Below, piece after piece: positions 16,980-25,678 of a DNA stretch of 57,794 nt. The position numbers were made by a program, and so were the translations under genes. The first letter of the stretch is position 1. Each line of letters starts with the position of its first letter. Origin of the DNA: Zipacnadum sp036504235. GTDB lineage: Bacteria > Armatimonadota > Zipacnadia > Zipacnadales > Zipacnadaceae. The notes below the pieces were generated by a model. It saw only the letters and a program-made list of their open reading frames with translations, did not search any database and was not told where the DNA came from. Location of the stretch: positions 1 to 57,794 of the forward strand of contig DASXVN010000028.1 of NCBI GenBank assembly GCA_036504235.1, written 5' to 3'.

Positions 16980-17327
16980 ATGACTGAGCTACTGCAGGAG
17001 GCCCACAACCATCGCCTTGGCGGCCAGTACCCGGAGGCCGAGGCCTGCTACCGGCAGGTTCTGGAGGCCGACGCCAACTGCGCGGAGGCCTGCTGGGGCC
17101 TGGGCCACACGTTGCTGGGCCTGGGCGATTTCGACGGCTGCACCGAGTTCTTTCAGCACGCGATTGATCTGGAGCCGACCAACGCGCTGTTCATTTTGGA
17201 CCTGGCCAAGTTCCTCACCATGCTCGGAGAATATGAGCAGGCGCGCCCCTTGTTCAACCAGGTTATCGAGATGGGCGCCAACGAGCGATTTGTAAGCGAG
17301 GCGAAAAAGCAGCTCGCCTACTTCTAG
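16980..17327 (+). CDS. small TPR-repeat protein
   Basis: A 115-residue soluble protein built of about three tetratricopeptide units, for example YPEAEACYRQVLEADANCAE, then LGDFDGCTEFFQHAIDLEP and LGEYEQARPLFNQVIEMGAN. Such repeats give helical scaffolds for protein contacts. ATG 16980 has GGAG (16967-16970) at spacing 9. It lies 34 bases after fmt and 12 bases before the corrinoid activator gene, so it may be cotranscribed with either. Partner unknown. Confidence 0.82.
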   Translation: MTELLQEAHNHRLGGQYPEAEACYRQVLEADANCAEACWGLGHTLLGLGDFDGCTEFFQHAIDLEPTNALFILDLAKFLTMLGEYEQARPLFNQVIEMGANERFVSEAKKQLAYF

Positions 17328-17339
17328 GCGGCTGAGGCC

Positions 17340-19187
17340 ATGTCCGAGGAACAGACGGTTGCTGTAACTTTCATGCCCGGCGGCGAGCAAGTCGTCGTCG
17401 AGGCCGGAATAACCATCAGTGAGGCGGCCGCGATCGCGGCCCTGCCCCTCGCGCTGCCCTGTGGCGGCAAGGGCAACTGCGGCAACTGCCGCGTGATCGT
17501 CCAGGACGGCCTCCTCGACGAACCTACCCCCGCCGAGATCCGCCTGCTGACCGCCGCGCAGCGCGGCCAGGGCGTGCGCCTCGCCTGCCAGGCCCGCGTA
17601 CTCGGCGATGCGATCATCCAAGTCCCGCCCACCTCCCGCGTGGTGGGGCAAAAGGACCTGCGCCAGGTGCAACTCCGCCCGGTGCCGCTGGATGCGAACG
17701 TCAAGCGCTTCCCTCGGGAACTCCCGCCGCCCTCCCTTGACGACCAGCGTAGCGACTTCCGCCGCGTCGCGGACGCCCTGCCCGGGTCGGGCGCGACGCT
17801 GCTTGCCTCCCCCGAGGCCTTGCGCGCTCTGCCCGAGGCCCTGCGCGCCGAGGACTTCCACGTTTCGCTGACCACGGTCGGCAACCGCCTGGCCGACGTA
17901 CATCCCGCCAGCACCACGCCGCCGTGCCTGGGACTGGCCATTGATATCGGCACCTCCACGGTCGTCGTGTACGTCGTGGATCTGGAGACCGGCCAGCCGC
18001 TGAGTACCGCCGCCGAACACAATCCGCAGATTCGCCACGGGGCCGACGTGATCTCCCGGGTGGAGTACGCCAACACGCACCGCAACGGGCTGACGACGCT
18101 GCGCCAGGAGATCACCCAGGTCGTCAACGGCATCTCCCGCCTCGCCCTCGCGCAGATCGACGCCGACCCGCGCTCGGTCTATGAGGCCGTGGTGGTCGGC
18201 AACACCTGCATGCACCACCTGTTCTTGGGGCTGAACCCGCGCCACCTCGCGCAGGCCCCCTACATCCCGGTGACCGGGCAGTCGGTGGAGGCGCGACCCG
18301 TGGAGGTCGGCCTGGAGATCAACCCGCGCGGCAACGTGCATTGCCTGCCCTGCATCGCCGGGTTCGTCGGCGCCGACACGGTGGCCGTCATCGTGGCCGA
18401 AGAGATGACGCGCCAGCCGTACCCGGTGCTCGCGGTGGACATCGGCACCAACGGCGAGATTGCCCTGTGGTCCGGCGAAAAACTGCTGGTCGCCTCCTGC
18501 GCCGCCGGCCCCGCTTTTGAGGGCTCGCAAATCGAGCGCGGCATGCGCGCCGGCCCCGGAGCGATTGAACACGTGGACCTCGACCCCGCCACCGGGGACC
18601 TGACCTACAGCACGATTTCCGCTCCGACGCCGGTCGGCATCTGCGGCTCCGGCCTGTTCGACGCCATGGCCGTGGCCCTCGAGTCCGGAGCGGTGCAGGC
18701 CACCGGCCGCATGGCCGATGACGCCGCCGCGGAAAAACTTTCGCCCGGCATCCGTGCCCGGTTGACGGGAGCGGGAAATGAACGTAAGCTGATGTTCTCC
18801 GGCGACCCGGGAGACGGGACCGGCGTCTACCTGTCGCAAAAAGACGTTCGCGAAATCCAACTCGCCAAGGGCGCGGTTCGCGCTACGGCGGAAATGATGT
18901 TAGAATACGCGGGCCTGCGGGTCGAGGACTTGCACGAGGTGCTGCTGGCGGGCGCCTTTGGCAACTACATTCGGCCGGCCAGTGCGCTGCGTATTGGATT
19001 GTTGCCCGCCCTCCCGGTGGAGAAAATCCGGGGGGTAGGCAATGCTGCCGGGACGGGGGCAATTCTGTCCTTGATCTCGCGCGCGGAACGGAACTACGCT
19101 GACCAGGTCGCTGCTGAGGCCGAACAGCTAGAGCTTTTCCGCGAGCGAGAATTTCAGAATAGATTTGCCGATACGATGATGTTCTAG
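17340..19187 (+). CDS. corrinoid protein reductive activator (RACo/RamA-like, ferredoxin + DUF4445 ASKHA)
   Basis: A 615-residue protein. The N-terminus is a plant-type [2Fe-2S] ferredoxin with Cys41, Cys47, Cys50 and Cys83 (LPCGGKGNCGNC ... LACQ). A linker follows, then an ATPase of the acetate kinase/Hsp70 fold with LGLAIDIGTSTVVVYVVD (about residue 197), ILSLAVDIGTNGE-type second motif (VLAVDIGTNGEIALW) and AGAFGNYI near the end. Family members use ATP hydrolysis to drive reduction of inactive Co(II) corrinoid to Co(I), rescuing methyltransferase corrinoid proteins after oxidation. The next gene encodes exactly such a corrinoid protein. ATG 17340 lies 12 bases after the TPR gene. The role in this organism (methyl-group catabolism or support of a methionine synthase) is inference. 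Confidence 0.9.
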   Translation: MSEEQTVAVTFMPGGEQVVVEAGITISEAAAIAALPLALPCGGKGNCGNCRVIVQDGLLDEPTPAEIRLLTAAQRGQGVRLACQARVLGDAIIQVPPTSRVVGQKDLRQVQLRPVPLDANVKRFPRELPPPSLDDQRSDFRRVADALPGSGATLLASPEALRALPEALRAEDFHVSLTTVGNRLADVHPASTTPPCLGLAIDIGTSTVVVYVVDLETGQPLSTAAEHNPQIRHGADVISRVEYANTHRNGLTTLRQEITQVVNGISRLALAQIDADPRSVYEAVVVGNTCMHHLFLGLNPRHLAQAPYIPVTGQSVEARPVEVGLEINPRGNVHCLPCIAGFVGADTVAVIVAEEMTRQPYPVLAVDIGTNGEIALWSGEKLLVASCAAGPAFEGSQIERGMRAGPGAIEHVDLDPATGDLTYSTISAPTPVGICGSGLFDAMAVALESGAVQATGRMADDAAAEKLSPGIRARLTGAGNERKLMFSGDPGDGTGVYLSQKDVREIQLAKGAVRATAEMMLEYAGLRVEDLHEVLLAGAFGNYIRPASALRIGLLPALPVEKIRGVGNAAGTGAILSLISRAERNYADQVAAEAEQLELFREREFQNRFADTMMF

Positions 19188-19286
19188 CAGGAAACTACCT
19201 GACCTATCGAGAATAGGCGGGGAGGTCACCCGGGCGGGGGCAAACCATCGGGGTGCGCCGAACAAATGAACAGGGAGGTCGCAAAA

Positions 19287-19916
19287 ATGGCGGATCTGCA
19301 GGCTCTAGCGGATGCCGTAATTGCTGGGAACCGAGATGAAGTATCCAAGATGACTCAGGCGGCTATAGACGAGGGCGTCTCGGCTTCTGACGTTATCAAC
19401 AACGGTCTTATCGCCGGTATGGCGGTAGTCGGCACCAAGTTCAAGGCCAACGAGTTCTACGTGCCCGAGGTACTCATCGCCGCTCGCGCGATGCACGCGG
19501 GTATGGACATCGTCAAGCCGCTCCTCGCGGCCAGCGGCGTGCAGCCCAAGGGCACCGTCGTTATTGGCACGGTCAAGGGCGACCTGCACGACATCGGCAA
19601 GAACCTCGTCTCCATGATGCTCGAGGGCGGCGGCTTTGAGGTCATCGACCTCGACGTCGACGTAGCCCCCGAGGCCTTCGTGGCGACGGTGAAGGACAAG
19701 AAGCCGAACCTGGTGGCCCTGTCGGCCCTGCTGACGACCACCATGCCCTCGATGAAGGACACCATTGATGCCTTCGTCGCCGCGGGCGTGCGCGACCAGG
19801 TCAAGATCATGATCGGTGGCGCTCCGGTAACCCAGGAGTACTCCGACGAGATCGGCGCCGACGGCTACTCGCCCGACGCCGCCTCGGCCGTAGACCTGGC
19901 CAATTCTCTGCTCTAG
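19287..19916 (+). CDS. corrinoid (B12-binding) methyltransferase protein, MtbC/MttC-like
   Basis: A 209-residue carrier of a corrinoid cofactor that accepts a methyl group from one methyltransferase and hands it to another. An N-terminal four-helix cap (about 1-85, AIDEGVSASDVINNGLIAGM) precedes the Rossmann-like B12 domain. The base-off ligand motif is DLHDIG (Asp99, His101, Gly104). LSALLTTTM and MIGGAPVTQ complete the cobalamin site. AGGGAGGT (19272-19279) sits 7 bases before ATG 19287, so that start is preferred over ATG 19266, which lies upstream of the site. Codon and base use look normal. No partner methyltransferase is in the window. A strong hairpin follows the stop. Confidence 0.92.
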   Translation: MADLQALADAVIAGNRDEVSKMTQAAIDEGVSASDVINNGLIAGMAVVGTKFKANEFYVPEVLIAARAMHAGMDIVKPLLAASGVQPKGTVVIGTVKGDLHDIGKNLVSMMLEGGGFEVIDLDVDVAPEAFVATVKDKKPNLVALSALLTTTMPSMKDTIDAFVAAGVRDQVKIMIGGAPVTQEYSDEIGADGYSPDAASAVDLANSLL

Positions 19917-19941
19917 GCCAGCTATCACCCGGTAGAAAGAG

Positions 19942-19980
19942 AGGGAGGCCGCAGCCGACGCACCGGCTGCGGCCCTCCCT
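19942..19980 (+). terminator. terminator-like hairpin after the corrinoid protein gene
   Basis: AGGGAGGCCGCAGCC (19942-19956) pairs with GGCTGCGGCCCTCCCT (19965-19980) with one bulged C and an 8-base loop. It is followed by GTTTGC, a weak T-run. It lies 26 bases after the stop codon, in the right place to end the gmk-to-corrinoid transcript. Confidence 0.6.
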
Positions 19981-20051
19981 GTTTGCGTATGGCAAGCGAC
20001 ACTCAGCTCCTCGATCTCGCCGAACACGCGAGCCATAGGCGGAGGACCATC

Positions 20052-20498
20052 ATGGCCGTCGCAATTCTCATCCTAGCTATCTGCCTGGGCGCCCTGGGGC
20101 AAATCCTGCTCAAGTACGGTCTCGGCAAACTGACACCCGACTCCGCGCCCCCCGGCTACCATCCCGCGGTGGGCCAGGTGCTGGCCTCCATCTTCACCAA
20201 CGGTTATGTATTCTGCGGCTTCGCCAGCTACGCGATCAGTTCGCTGTTCTACCTCGTCGCGCTCTCGCGTCTCGATCTGAGCTTCGCCTACCCGCTGATC
20301 GCCCTGAGTTACGTGATCGTCACCGTCCTGGCCTGGCAGTTGCTGCATGAGCCGGTTCCCGGCGCTCGCGTAGTCGGGCTCGCGATCATCATGGTCGGCG
20401 TGGTCATCGTCGGCCTGACCCAGGTCAAGCCGACGCAGCCGGGCCCCGGTGCGCCGCCCGCCGCCGTCGAGCGGCCCGCGCCGCCCCCCGCGCACTAG
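20052..20498 (+). CDS. small four-helix transporter, EamA/ArnF-like
   Basis: A 148-residue protein with four predicted membrane helices. It begins MAVAILILAICLGALGQILLKYGL, the hallmark of half-size EamA-type and SMR-like drug/metabolite transporters, and ends in a Pro/Ala-rich cytoplasmic tail. ATG 20052 has GGAGGA (20041-20046) at spacing 5. ATG 19989 is also in frame and would add 21 polar residues. Members related to ArnE/ArnF flip lipid-linked sugars. The next two genes encode very large polytopic membrane proteins of glycosyltransferase-C-like appearance, so a lipid-linked sugar function is possible, but this is inference. Confidence 0.78.
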   Translation: MAVAILILAICLGALGQILLKYGLGKLTPDSAPPGYHPAVGQVLASIFTNGYVFCGFASYAISSLFYLVALSRLDLSFAYPLIALSYVIVTVLAWQLLHEPVPGARVVGLAIIMVGVVIVGLTQVKPTQPGPGAPPAAVERPAPPPAH

Positions 20499-20573
20499 GC
20501 GCGGCCCACGACGCTCGCCTCCTCTCCCCCGCTTTCGGGAGGAGAAACCCCCTCGCGCGCGCAATATCCCACC

Positions 20574-22676
20574 ATGCGTACTCAGGTTCTGCCTGGTGCC
20601 CCTAAACCAACAGCGCCGCAGCGGCGGTGGCCACCCAGCGCGGCCGTCCTGCTGCTGGGCCTCACCGCGGCCGTCTTCTGGTGGCCGTGCCTGGGCGGCG
20701 GCCGGGTCCCGGTGGCGGCCGTCTACCAGCAGCAGATGCCCCCCTTCGGCGCGCCGCAGACGCCCCCGCCGCGAGCCTGGGACGCCCTGCTCTGGGACTC
20801 CGTGGCGCAGTTTTACCCCTGGCGGCTACTGCTCCAGCGCGGCCTGCGCTCCGGCGAGCTGCCCCTGTGGAACCCCTATCAGTACTGCGGCTACCCCTTC
20901 GTCGGCAACGGCCAGTCGGCGCTTTTCTACCCGCCCAACTGGCTGCTGCTGGTGGTGGACGTCAAGTATTTCCTGGGGCTGAGCCTGGCCCTGCACTGGT
21001 TACTGGCCGGCGCGCTGACCTTCTTCCTGGCCCGGCGGCTGAACCTGTCCCCGGCCGCTGCGGTGCTGGCCGGGCTGGTCTTCCAGGCCAGCGGCTTCAT
21101 GATTACCTGGGCGGAGCTGCCCACCGTCATCAACAGCATGGCCTGGCTCCCCGGCGCGTGGCTGGGGGGGGAGTTGCTGTTCCGCGGCCACCGGCGCCGG
21201 GGCCTGCCGCTGCTGGCGGGTTGCCTGGGCCTGTCGCTGCTGGCCGGACACCTGCAATTCGCCGCCTATGTCTGGCTGGCGACGGCGCTGTACGCGCTGG
21301 CTCGCGTCGGCTATCGCTGGGTCACGCGCCGCTCGGCTCCCGTGGCCCTGCTGGCCGCCGGAGCGGCGCTGGGGCTGCTGCTCGGCCTGCCGCAGGTGCT
21401 GCCCTCCCTGGAGCTGGGCGCGAACTCCCCGCGCGGGGAGCAGCGCGTCTCGGCGGAGGGCTGGGAGTTCCAGCGCCAGCGCGCCCTGCAGCCAGTGGAG
21501 CTGGCCACGTTCGTCATCCCCGAGGCCCTGGGCGACCCGGTGACCGGGCAGTACCAGGGGCTGAGTTACACCGAGCATTGCGGCTACGCGGGTATCCTGG
21601 CGCTGGTGTTGGCGCTGCTGGGCGTGGCCCTGCGCCGCGACCGCTGGGCCGCGCTGCTGGGGGTCGGCGCGCTGGCCGCGCTGTCGGTGGCGATGGCCGG
21701 GCCGCCCGCCAAGCTGCTCTACTTCGGCGTGCCGCCGCTCGGCGTGGCCGGCGGGTTCGCCCGCATTTTGGGCGTGTACACGCTGTGCCTGGCGCTCCTG
21801 GCGGGGCGCGGTCTGCAGGCGCTCCTCGACCGCGCCGGGGCCACTGGGCCGAGTCGCTCGCCGCTGCTGCCGCGAGCGCTGGCCGGGGCCGCGCTGCTGC
21901 TGGTTGCGGTGGAGCTGTTTCCCTGGGGCTGGCGCTTCCTGCCGCTCGCCCCGGCGGAGCAGGTTTACCCGGAGACGGCGCTCACCCGCAAGCTTCAGGA
22001 ACTGTCCGCCTCCGCGCCCGGCTTGCGCACCCTGGTGATGACCCCCCGCGCCAACTGGACCATGGACCGGCTCCCGATGGCCCTGCTCCCGCCCAACGCC
22101 GACACCGTCTACGGCTGGTACAGCCCGCAGGGGTATGATTCGCTGTCGCTGGCGTCGTACCGCGCCTACGCCCAGGACTCGGAGAAGGCGGATGTCTCCC
22201 CGGCAGCCAACGGGAACATGATGCTGCTGAATAGCACGGCGAGGCCGTCACTCAGCAACCTCGCGCCCGAACTGGCGTCCACGGACGACGTGCGCTGGCT
22301 GGTTTCCCTGACGCCGGTCAAGGAACTTGGGTGGCGGCTCCGCGAGCAGGTCGAGGGTGCCTATATCTACGATCAGGACTATTCCTCCCCGGCTTTGGCA
22401 CAGACTCTGAACACGGTCTCCCCGGGTGACAGTGACAGGTTCAGCCTGATTCAGTACCCGGGCTGGCGGGCTTATGCGGACAACGTCCCGGTGTCGCTGC
22501 GCCCCCTGTACGGCCCGCTGGCCTGTGTTCGCGATTACCCTGGGCAACCGAAATGGTTCGCCTTCTACCCCGAGACCGTAGTCGTCGGCCTCTTCCTCGG
22601 CCTCCTCTCCCTCGCCCTGCTGGCCGGATCCGCCTCCTTCACGCGCCGTCCCCGGGCGGGTGAGGACCATGCCTGA
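20574..22676 (+). CDS. large polytopic membrane protein, YfhO-like
   Basis: A 700-residue protein with about 12 hydrophobic segments. The first long periplasmic-type loop contains AVAQFYPWRLLLQRGL-like sequence and LPLWNPYQYCGYPFVGNGQS. The pattern of an aromatic/Pro-rich loop with WNPY-CG-P—N-QS-LFYPP is characteristic of YfhO-family membrane proteins, thought to be glycosyltransferases of the GT-C fold that use lipid-linked sugars. A soluble segment (about residues 450-620) precedes the last helix. ATG 20574 has no good ribosome-binding site nearby. A hairpin of CTCCTC/GAGGAG type lies at 20518-20546. The end overlaps the next gene by 8 bases. Confidence 0.8.
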   Translation: MRTQVLPGAPKPTAPQRRWPPSAAVLLLGLTAAVFWWPCLGGGRVPVAAVYQQQMPPFGAPQTPPPRAWDALLWDSVAQFYPWRLLLQRGLRSGELPLWNPYQYCGYPFVGNGQSALFYPPNWLLLVVDVKYFLGLSLALHWLLAGALTFFLARRLNLSPAAAVLAGLVFQASGFMITWAELPTVINSMAWLPGAWLGGELLFRGHRRRGLPLLAGCLGLSLLAGHLQFAAYVWLATALYALARVGYRWVTRRSAPVALLAAGAALGLLLGLPQVLPSLELGANSPRGEQRVSAEGWEFQRQRALQPVELATFVIPEALGDPVTGQYQGLSYTEHCGYAGILALVLALLGVALRRDRWAALLGVGALAALSVAMAGPPAKLLYFGVPPLGVAGGFARILGVYTLCLALLAGRGLQALLDRAGATGPSRSPLLPRALAGAALLLVAVELFPWGWRFLPLAPAEQVYPETALTRKLQELSASAPGLRTLVMTPRANWTMDRLPMALLPPNADTVYGWYSPQGYDSLSLASYRAYAQDSEKADVSPAANGNMMLLNSTARPSLSNLAPELASTDDVRWLVSLTPVKELGWRLREQVEGAYIYDQDYSSPALAQTLNTVSPGDSDRFSLIQYPGWRAYADNVPVSLRPLYGPLACVRDYPGQPKWFAFYPETVVVGLFLGLLSLALLAGSASFTRRPRAGEDHA

Positions 22677-24414
22677 GCCGATTACGCGCGCCGAGCGGCG
22701 CTGGGTATTGCTGGTTGCCGCGGCGATCATGCTCTTCACTTGCCTGCCCTACCTGGTGGCCATGCAGCCGGGATTTGCCGGGCCGGGGCTGCATTTTCAG
22801 GGCTTTATCTGGGGCGTGGACGACGGAAACGTGTACCGCTCCTACATCCAGCAGCACGCGCAGGGCGCGTTCTTCGTGCGCAACCAGTACACCCTGGAGC
22901 CGCAGACGCCGCGCTTTGTGAACCTGCTGTTCCTGAGCATGGGCGCGGTGGTCCGGCTGACCGGCCTGAACTCCGCCCTGGTCTACCACCTCTTCCGGCT
23001 GGTGCTGGGCGTGGTGCTGCTGTACTTGGTCTACCTGCTGGCGGCGGAGATCGGCCTGCGCCGCTGGGGACGCTGGCTGGCACTATTGCTGGCGGGGCTG
23101 TCCTCGGGCCTCGGGTGGCTGGTCTACCTCCAGGTCACCGGTGGCGCCATGGCCCCGGAGGCGGCCAACCGCCTGGCCCCCGTGGACGTGGCCGCGGGCT
23201 GGCAGGCGATGCCGGAGGCGCTGACCTTCCCCACCTTGCTGCTCAACGCGCTGTTCGTCGCCGGGGTGGCGCTGATGGCCGCGGTCGTGCTCTGGGCGCT
23301 GCGGGCGGCGCGCGAGCCGGGCCTGCGAGCCCCGGTCATCTGCGGCCTGCTGCTGCTCGTGCTGGGCAATGTCCACAGCTACGACGTGATCGTCCTGTAC
23401 CTGCTGGTGGCCGCGTGGCTGGTTTTCGCGGCGGCGCGCGGCCAGCTACCCTGGGGGGCCGCCGTCGGCCGCTATGCCCTGATTGGCTTGCTAGGCGCGC
23501 CCTCCATGCTCTGGCAGTACCATGTGCAAACGGTCGACCCCACCTGGGCGGCCAAGTACGCGGTGGCCAAGGCCTCCCCGTCGCTGAGCGGCTACCTGCT
23601 GGGCTACGGGCTGGTGCTGCTGCTGGCGGTGATCGGCGCGGGGTACGCGCTGCACCGGGCGAGGCGGCCCGCTCCCGAGGGCGACGGCGGCCGCCGCGCG
23701 GAGGTGCTGCTGCCCGTGTTCTGGCTGGCGCTGGGGGCGATCCTGCTCTACGCGCCGCTCGGGTTCCAGCGCAAGCTGGCGGAGGGGCTGCACCTGCCGA
23801 TGTGCCTGCTGGCCGCGCTGGCGCTGGAGCGCTGGGCCCGCCGGCTGCCGGCCTCCTCGCGCCCGCTGCTGGCCGCCGGGGTGCTGGTGCTGACCGTCCC
23901 CTCCAACCTCTTCTTCATGGCCGACTGCCTGGCCCATATGCGGGTGAACAACCGTGATCTGGCGGCGGTGCTACTGCCCCCGGCGTACCTGAGCACCGAG
24001 GAACTGGCCGGCGTGGACTACCTGGCCCAGCACACCGGCCGCGACGATATCATCCTGTGCTCGTCCCTCATGGGCAACCACCTCCCCCCGGCGATCTCGG
24101 GGCGCGTAGTGGCCGGGCACTGGGATGAGACCATCCACTTCGGCAAGTATCTGAGCTTCACCGCCGATTTCTACCGCCCCGGGGCCTCCCCGGCGACCCG
24201 CCGCCAGGTGCTGGCCGCGACCCATGCCGGCTGGGTGGTCTGGGGCCCCGAGGAGCGCCTCCTGCAGCAGATGCTCTCCGCGGACGCCCCGGGCGGCCCG
24301 CAGACCGCCGACCCGGCAGCGGACCTCCCCGAGTTGCGCCCCGTTTTCACGGAAGGCGACATGGTGATCTACGCGGTGACGCCCTTCCTGCCGCCTGCCC
24401 CGCGGGGAACTTAA
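22669..24414 (+). CDS. polytopic membrane protein, probable GT-C-like
   Basis: A 581-residue protein with about 10-12 hydrophobic segments and a hydrophilic C-terminus (about residues 440-580). After the first helix a large loop carries FIWGVDDGNVYRSYIQQHAQG and FFVRNQYTLEPQTPRF, reminiscent of acidic/aromatic first loops in GT-C glycosyltransferases. A DD pair (VDDGN) lies where a metal- or sugar-binding acidic motif is expected. ATG 22669 overlaps the stop of the upstream gene (ATGCCTGA), indicating tight coupling, with GGGTGAGG just upstream. The two membrane proteins probably work together, perhaps in glycosylating envelope polymers or proteins; the substrate is unknown. Confidence 0.72.
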   Translation: MPEPITRAERRWVLLVAAAIMLFTCLPYLVAMQPGFAGPGLHFQGFIWGVDDGNVYRSYIQQHAQGAFFVRNQYTLEPQTPRFVNLLFLSMGAVVRLTGLNSALVYHLFRLVLGVVLLYLVYLLAAEIGLRRWGRWLALLLAGLSSGLGWLVYLQVTGGAMAPEAANRLAPVDVAAGWQAMPEALTFPTLLLNALFVAGVALMAAVVLWALRAAREPGLRAPVICGLLLLVLGNVHSYDVIVLYLLVAAWLVFAAARGQLPWGAAVGRYALIGLLGAPSMLWQYHVQTVDPTWAAKYAVAKASPSLSGYLLGYGLVLLLAVIGAGYALHRARRPAPEGDGGRRAEVLLPVFWLALGAILLYAPLGFQRKLAEGLHLPMCLLAALALERWARRLPASSRPLLAAGVLVLTVPSNLFFMADCLAHMRVNNRDLAAVLLPPAYLSTEELAGVDYLAQHTGRDDIILCSSLMGNHLPPAISGRVVAGHWDETIHFGKYLSFTADFYRPGASPATRRQVLAATHAGWVVWGPEERLLQQMLSADAPGGPQTADPAADLPELRPVFTEGDMVIYAVTPFLPPAPRGT

Positions 24415-24448
24415 CTCCCTGTAACGTGTCTAAACTAGTGTGAGGAAT

Positions 24449-25651
24449 ATGAGAATCGCCCCCCGGTGGACAACCTGGCTGTTGGTCCTCGGTACGGTCC
24501 TGAGCCTCTCGGTCGGGATCGCGCAAGCGCGTGTCTGGGATCCGGCGTACGAGGCCAAGGTCGGCAAGGAAGCGCTGGATCAGGTCAAGAAGGAATACAA
24601 GGTTTACGACAGCCCCGAGGACACCAAGCGCATCGCTGCTATTCTTAGCGATCTGGCGGCGTCGTCCACCCGGCCCGACGTGAAGTACCAGGTCTTCCTG
24701 CTGGACACCACCGAGGAGAACGCCTTCTCGCTGCCCGGTGGCTACGTCTGCGTGACCAAGGCGCTGCTGGCCAACTCCCAATCCAACGACGAGTTGGCCG
24801 CGGTCCTGGCCCACGAGATGGCCCACAACTGCAACTATGACGCCCTCGAGGAATCCCGGCGCGCGGAGCAGATGACGGTGCCGGTGCTGGCCGCGGTGGT
24901 CGCGGCGATGATCACCGGCAAGGGCGGCAACGCGGTCGCCAACACCTTCATGGCGGGGATGTACGTCGCCAACGGGATCATGTCCACCTACTCGGTGAAG
25001 GTCGAGAACCAGGCGGACAGCGACGGGCTGAACTTTATGCTCAAGTGCGGCAAGTACAACCCGGTCGGCATGCTTACCTTTATGGAGCGCTTGGCCGCCC
25101 AGGAGCGCAGCCGTCCGCCGCAGGTGCTGGGCATCTTCCAGACTCACCCCTTCTCCGTGGACCGCGTGGTGAATATCTCCGACCGGCTGGCGCAAGCGGG
25201 CGTGACCATCAACCGCCGCGCGGTTACCAAGTGGGACCCGCCCGTGCTCACGACCGGGAAGCTCGCCGGCGGTGAGGTCCAGACGCTGAGCCTGTGGAAG
25301 CACGACCTGTTCTCCTTCAACGCGGCTCCCGGGGGCGGTGACGTAGCGGCCCGAGGCGCGGCGATGGTCAAGGCCCTGACCGCGGCGTTGGCCAGCGGCG
25401 CGGAGACCTGGGAGTTCTACGTGGATACGCCGGACGGCCACCCGACCCTCACCGCCCGCGGCCAGACCCTGGTCGTGATCTATCCGGAGGACGCGCAGCT
25501 CAACGGCACCACCCCGGAGGCGCTGGCCGCCAAGCTCCTGCGCAATCTCAACAACGCCCTGTTCGCCGAGCAGCTGGACCGCCTCTACGATAGCGCTCCC
25601 TTCCCGCCGGCCACGCCCGCCAAGCCCTCGGCCTTCCGCGGCGTGACTTAA
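24449..25651 (+). CDS. M48 family metallopeptidase, exported
   Basis: A 400-residue protein with an N-terminal signal sequence (hydrophobic run at about 8-26, cleavage likely after AQA). The catalytic zinc motif is HEMAH (residues 122-126) within ELAAVLAHEMAHN, and the third ligand is Glu186 in VENQADSDGL. Both are characteristic of the BepA/HtpX-like M48 group, which trims or quality-controls envelope proteins. A hydrophobic stretch between the two motifs (about 143-180) is usual. A C-terminal domain of about 150 residues is not recognised. ATG 24449 is chosen over GTG 24440; GAGGA lies very close. The -35 box of the rel promoter overlaps the end of this gene. Confidence 0.88.
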   Translation: MRIAPRWTTWLLVLGTVLSLSVGIAQARVWDPAYEAKVGKEALDQVKKEYKVYDSPEDTKRIAAILSDLAASSTRPDVKYQVFLLDTTEENAFSLPGGYVCVTKALLANSQSNDELAAVLAHEMAHNCNYDALEESRRAEQMTVPVLAAVVAAMITGKGGNAVANTFMAGMYVANGIMSTYSVKVENQADSDGLNFMLKCGKYNPVGMLTFMERLAAQERSRPPQVLGIFQTHPFSVDRVVNISDRLAQAGVTINRRAVTKWDPPVLTTGKLAGGEVQTLSLWKHDLFSFNAAPGGGDVAARGAAMVKALTAALASGAETWEFYVDTPDGHPTLTARGQTLVVIYPEDAQLNGTTPEALAAKLLRNLNNALFAEQLDRLYDSAPFPPATPAKPSAFRGVT

Positions 25652-25671
25652 CCCCTCCGGTGCGGTATAAT
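25643..25671 (+). promoter_or_regulatory. consensus promoter predicting a leaderless rel mRNA
   Basis: -35 GTGACT (25643-25648, four of six), a 17-base spacer and a perfect -10 TATAAT (25666-25671). Transcription normally begins about seven bases downstream, at 25678-25679, which is the first base of the rel ATG. No ribosome-binding site precedes that ATG. Confidence 0.7.
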
Positions 25672-25678
25672 TGCCCCG

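Noticed and set aside
16989..18860. A 623-codon minus-strand frame opposite the corrinoid activator
   Set aside because: Antisense shadow of a gene with ferredoxin and ASKHA motifs; its translation shows no domain.
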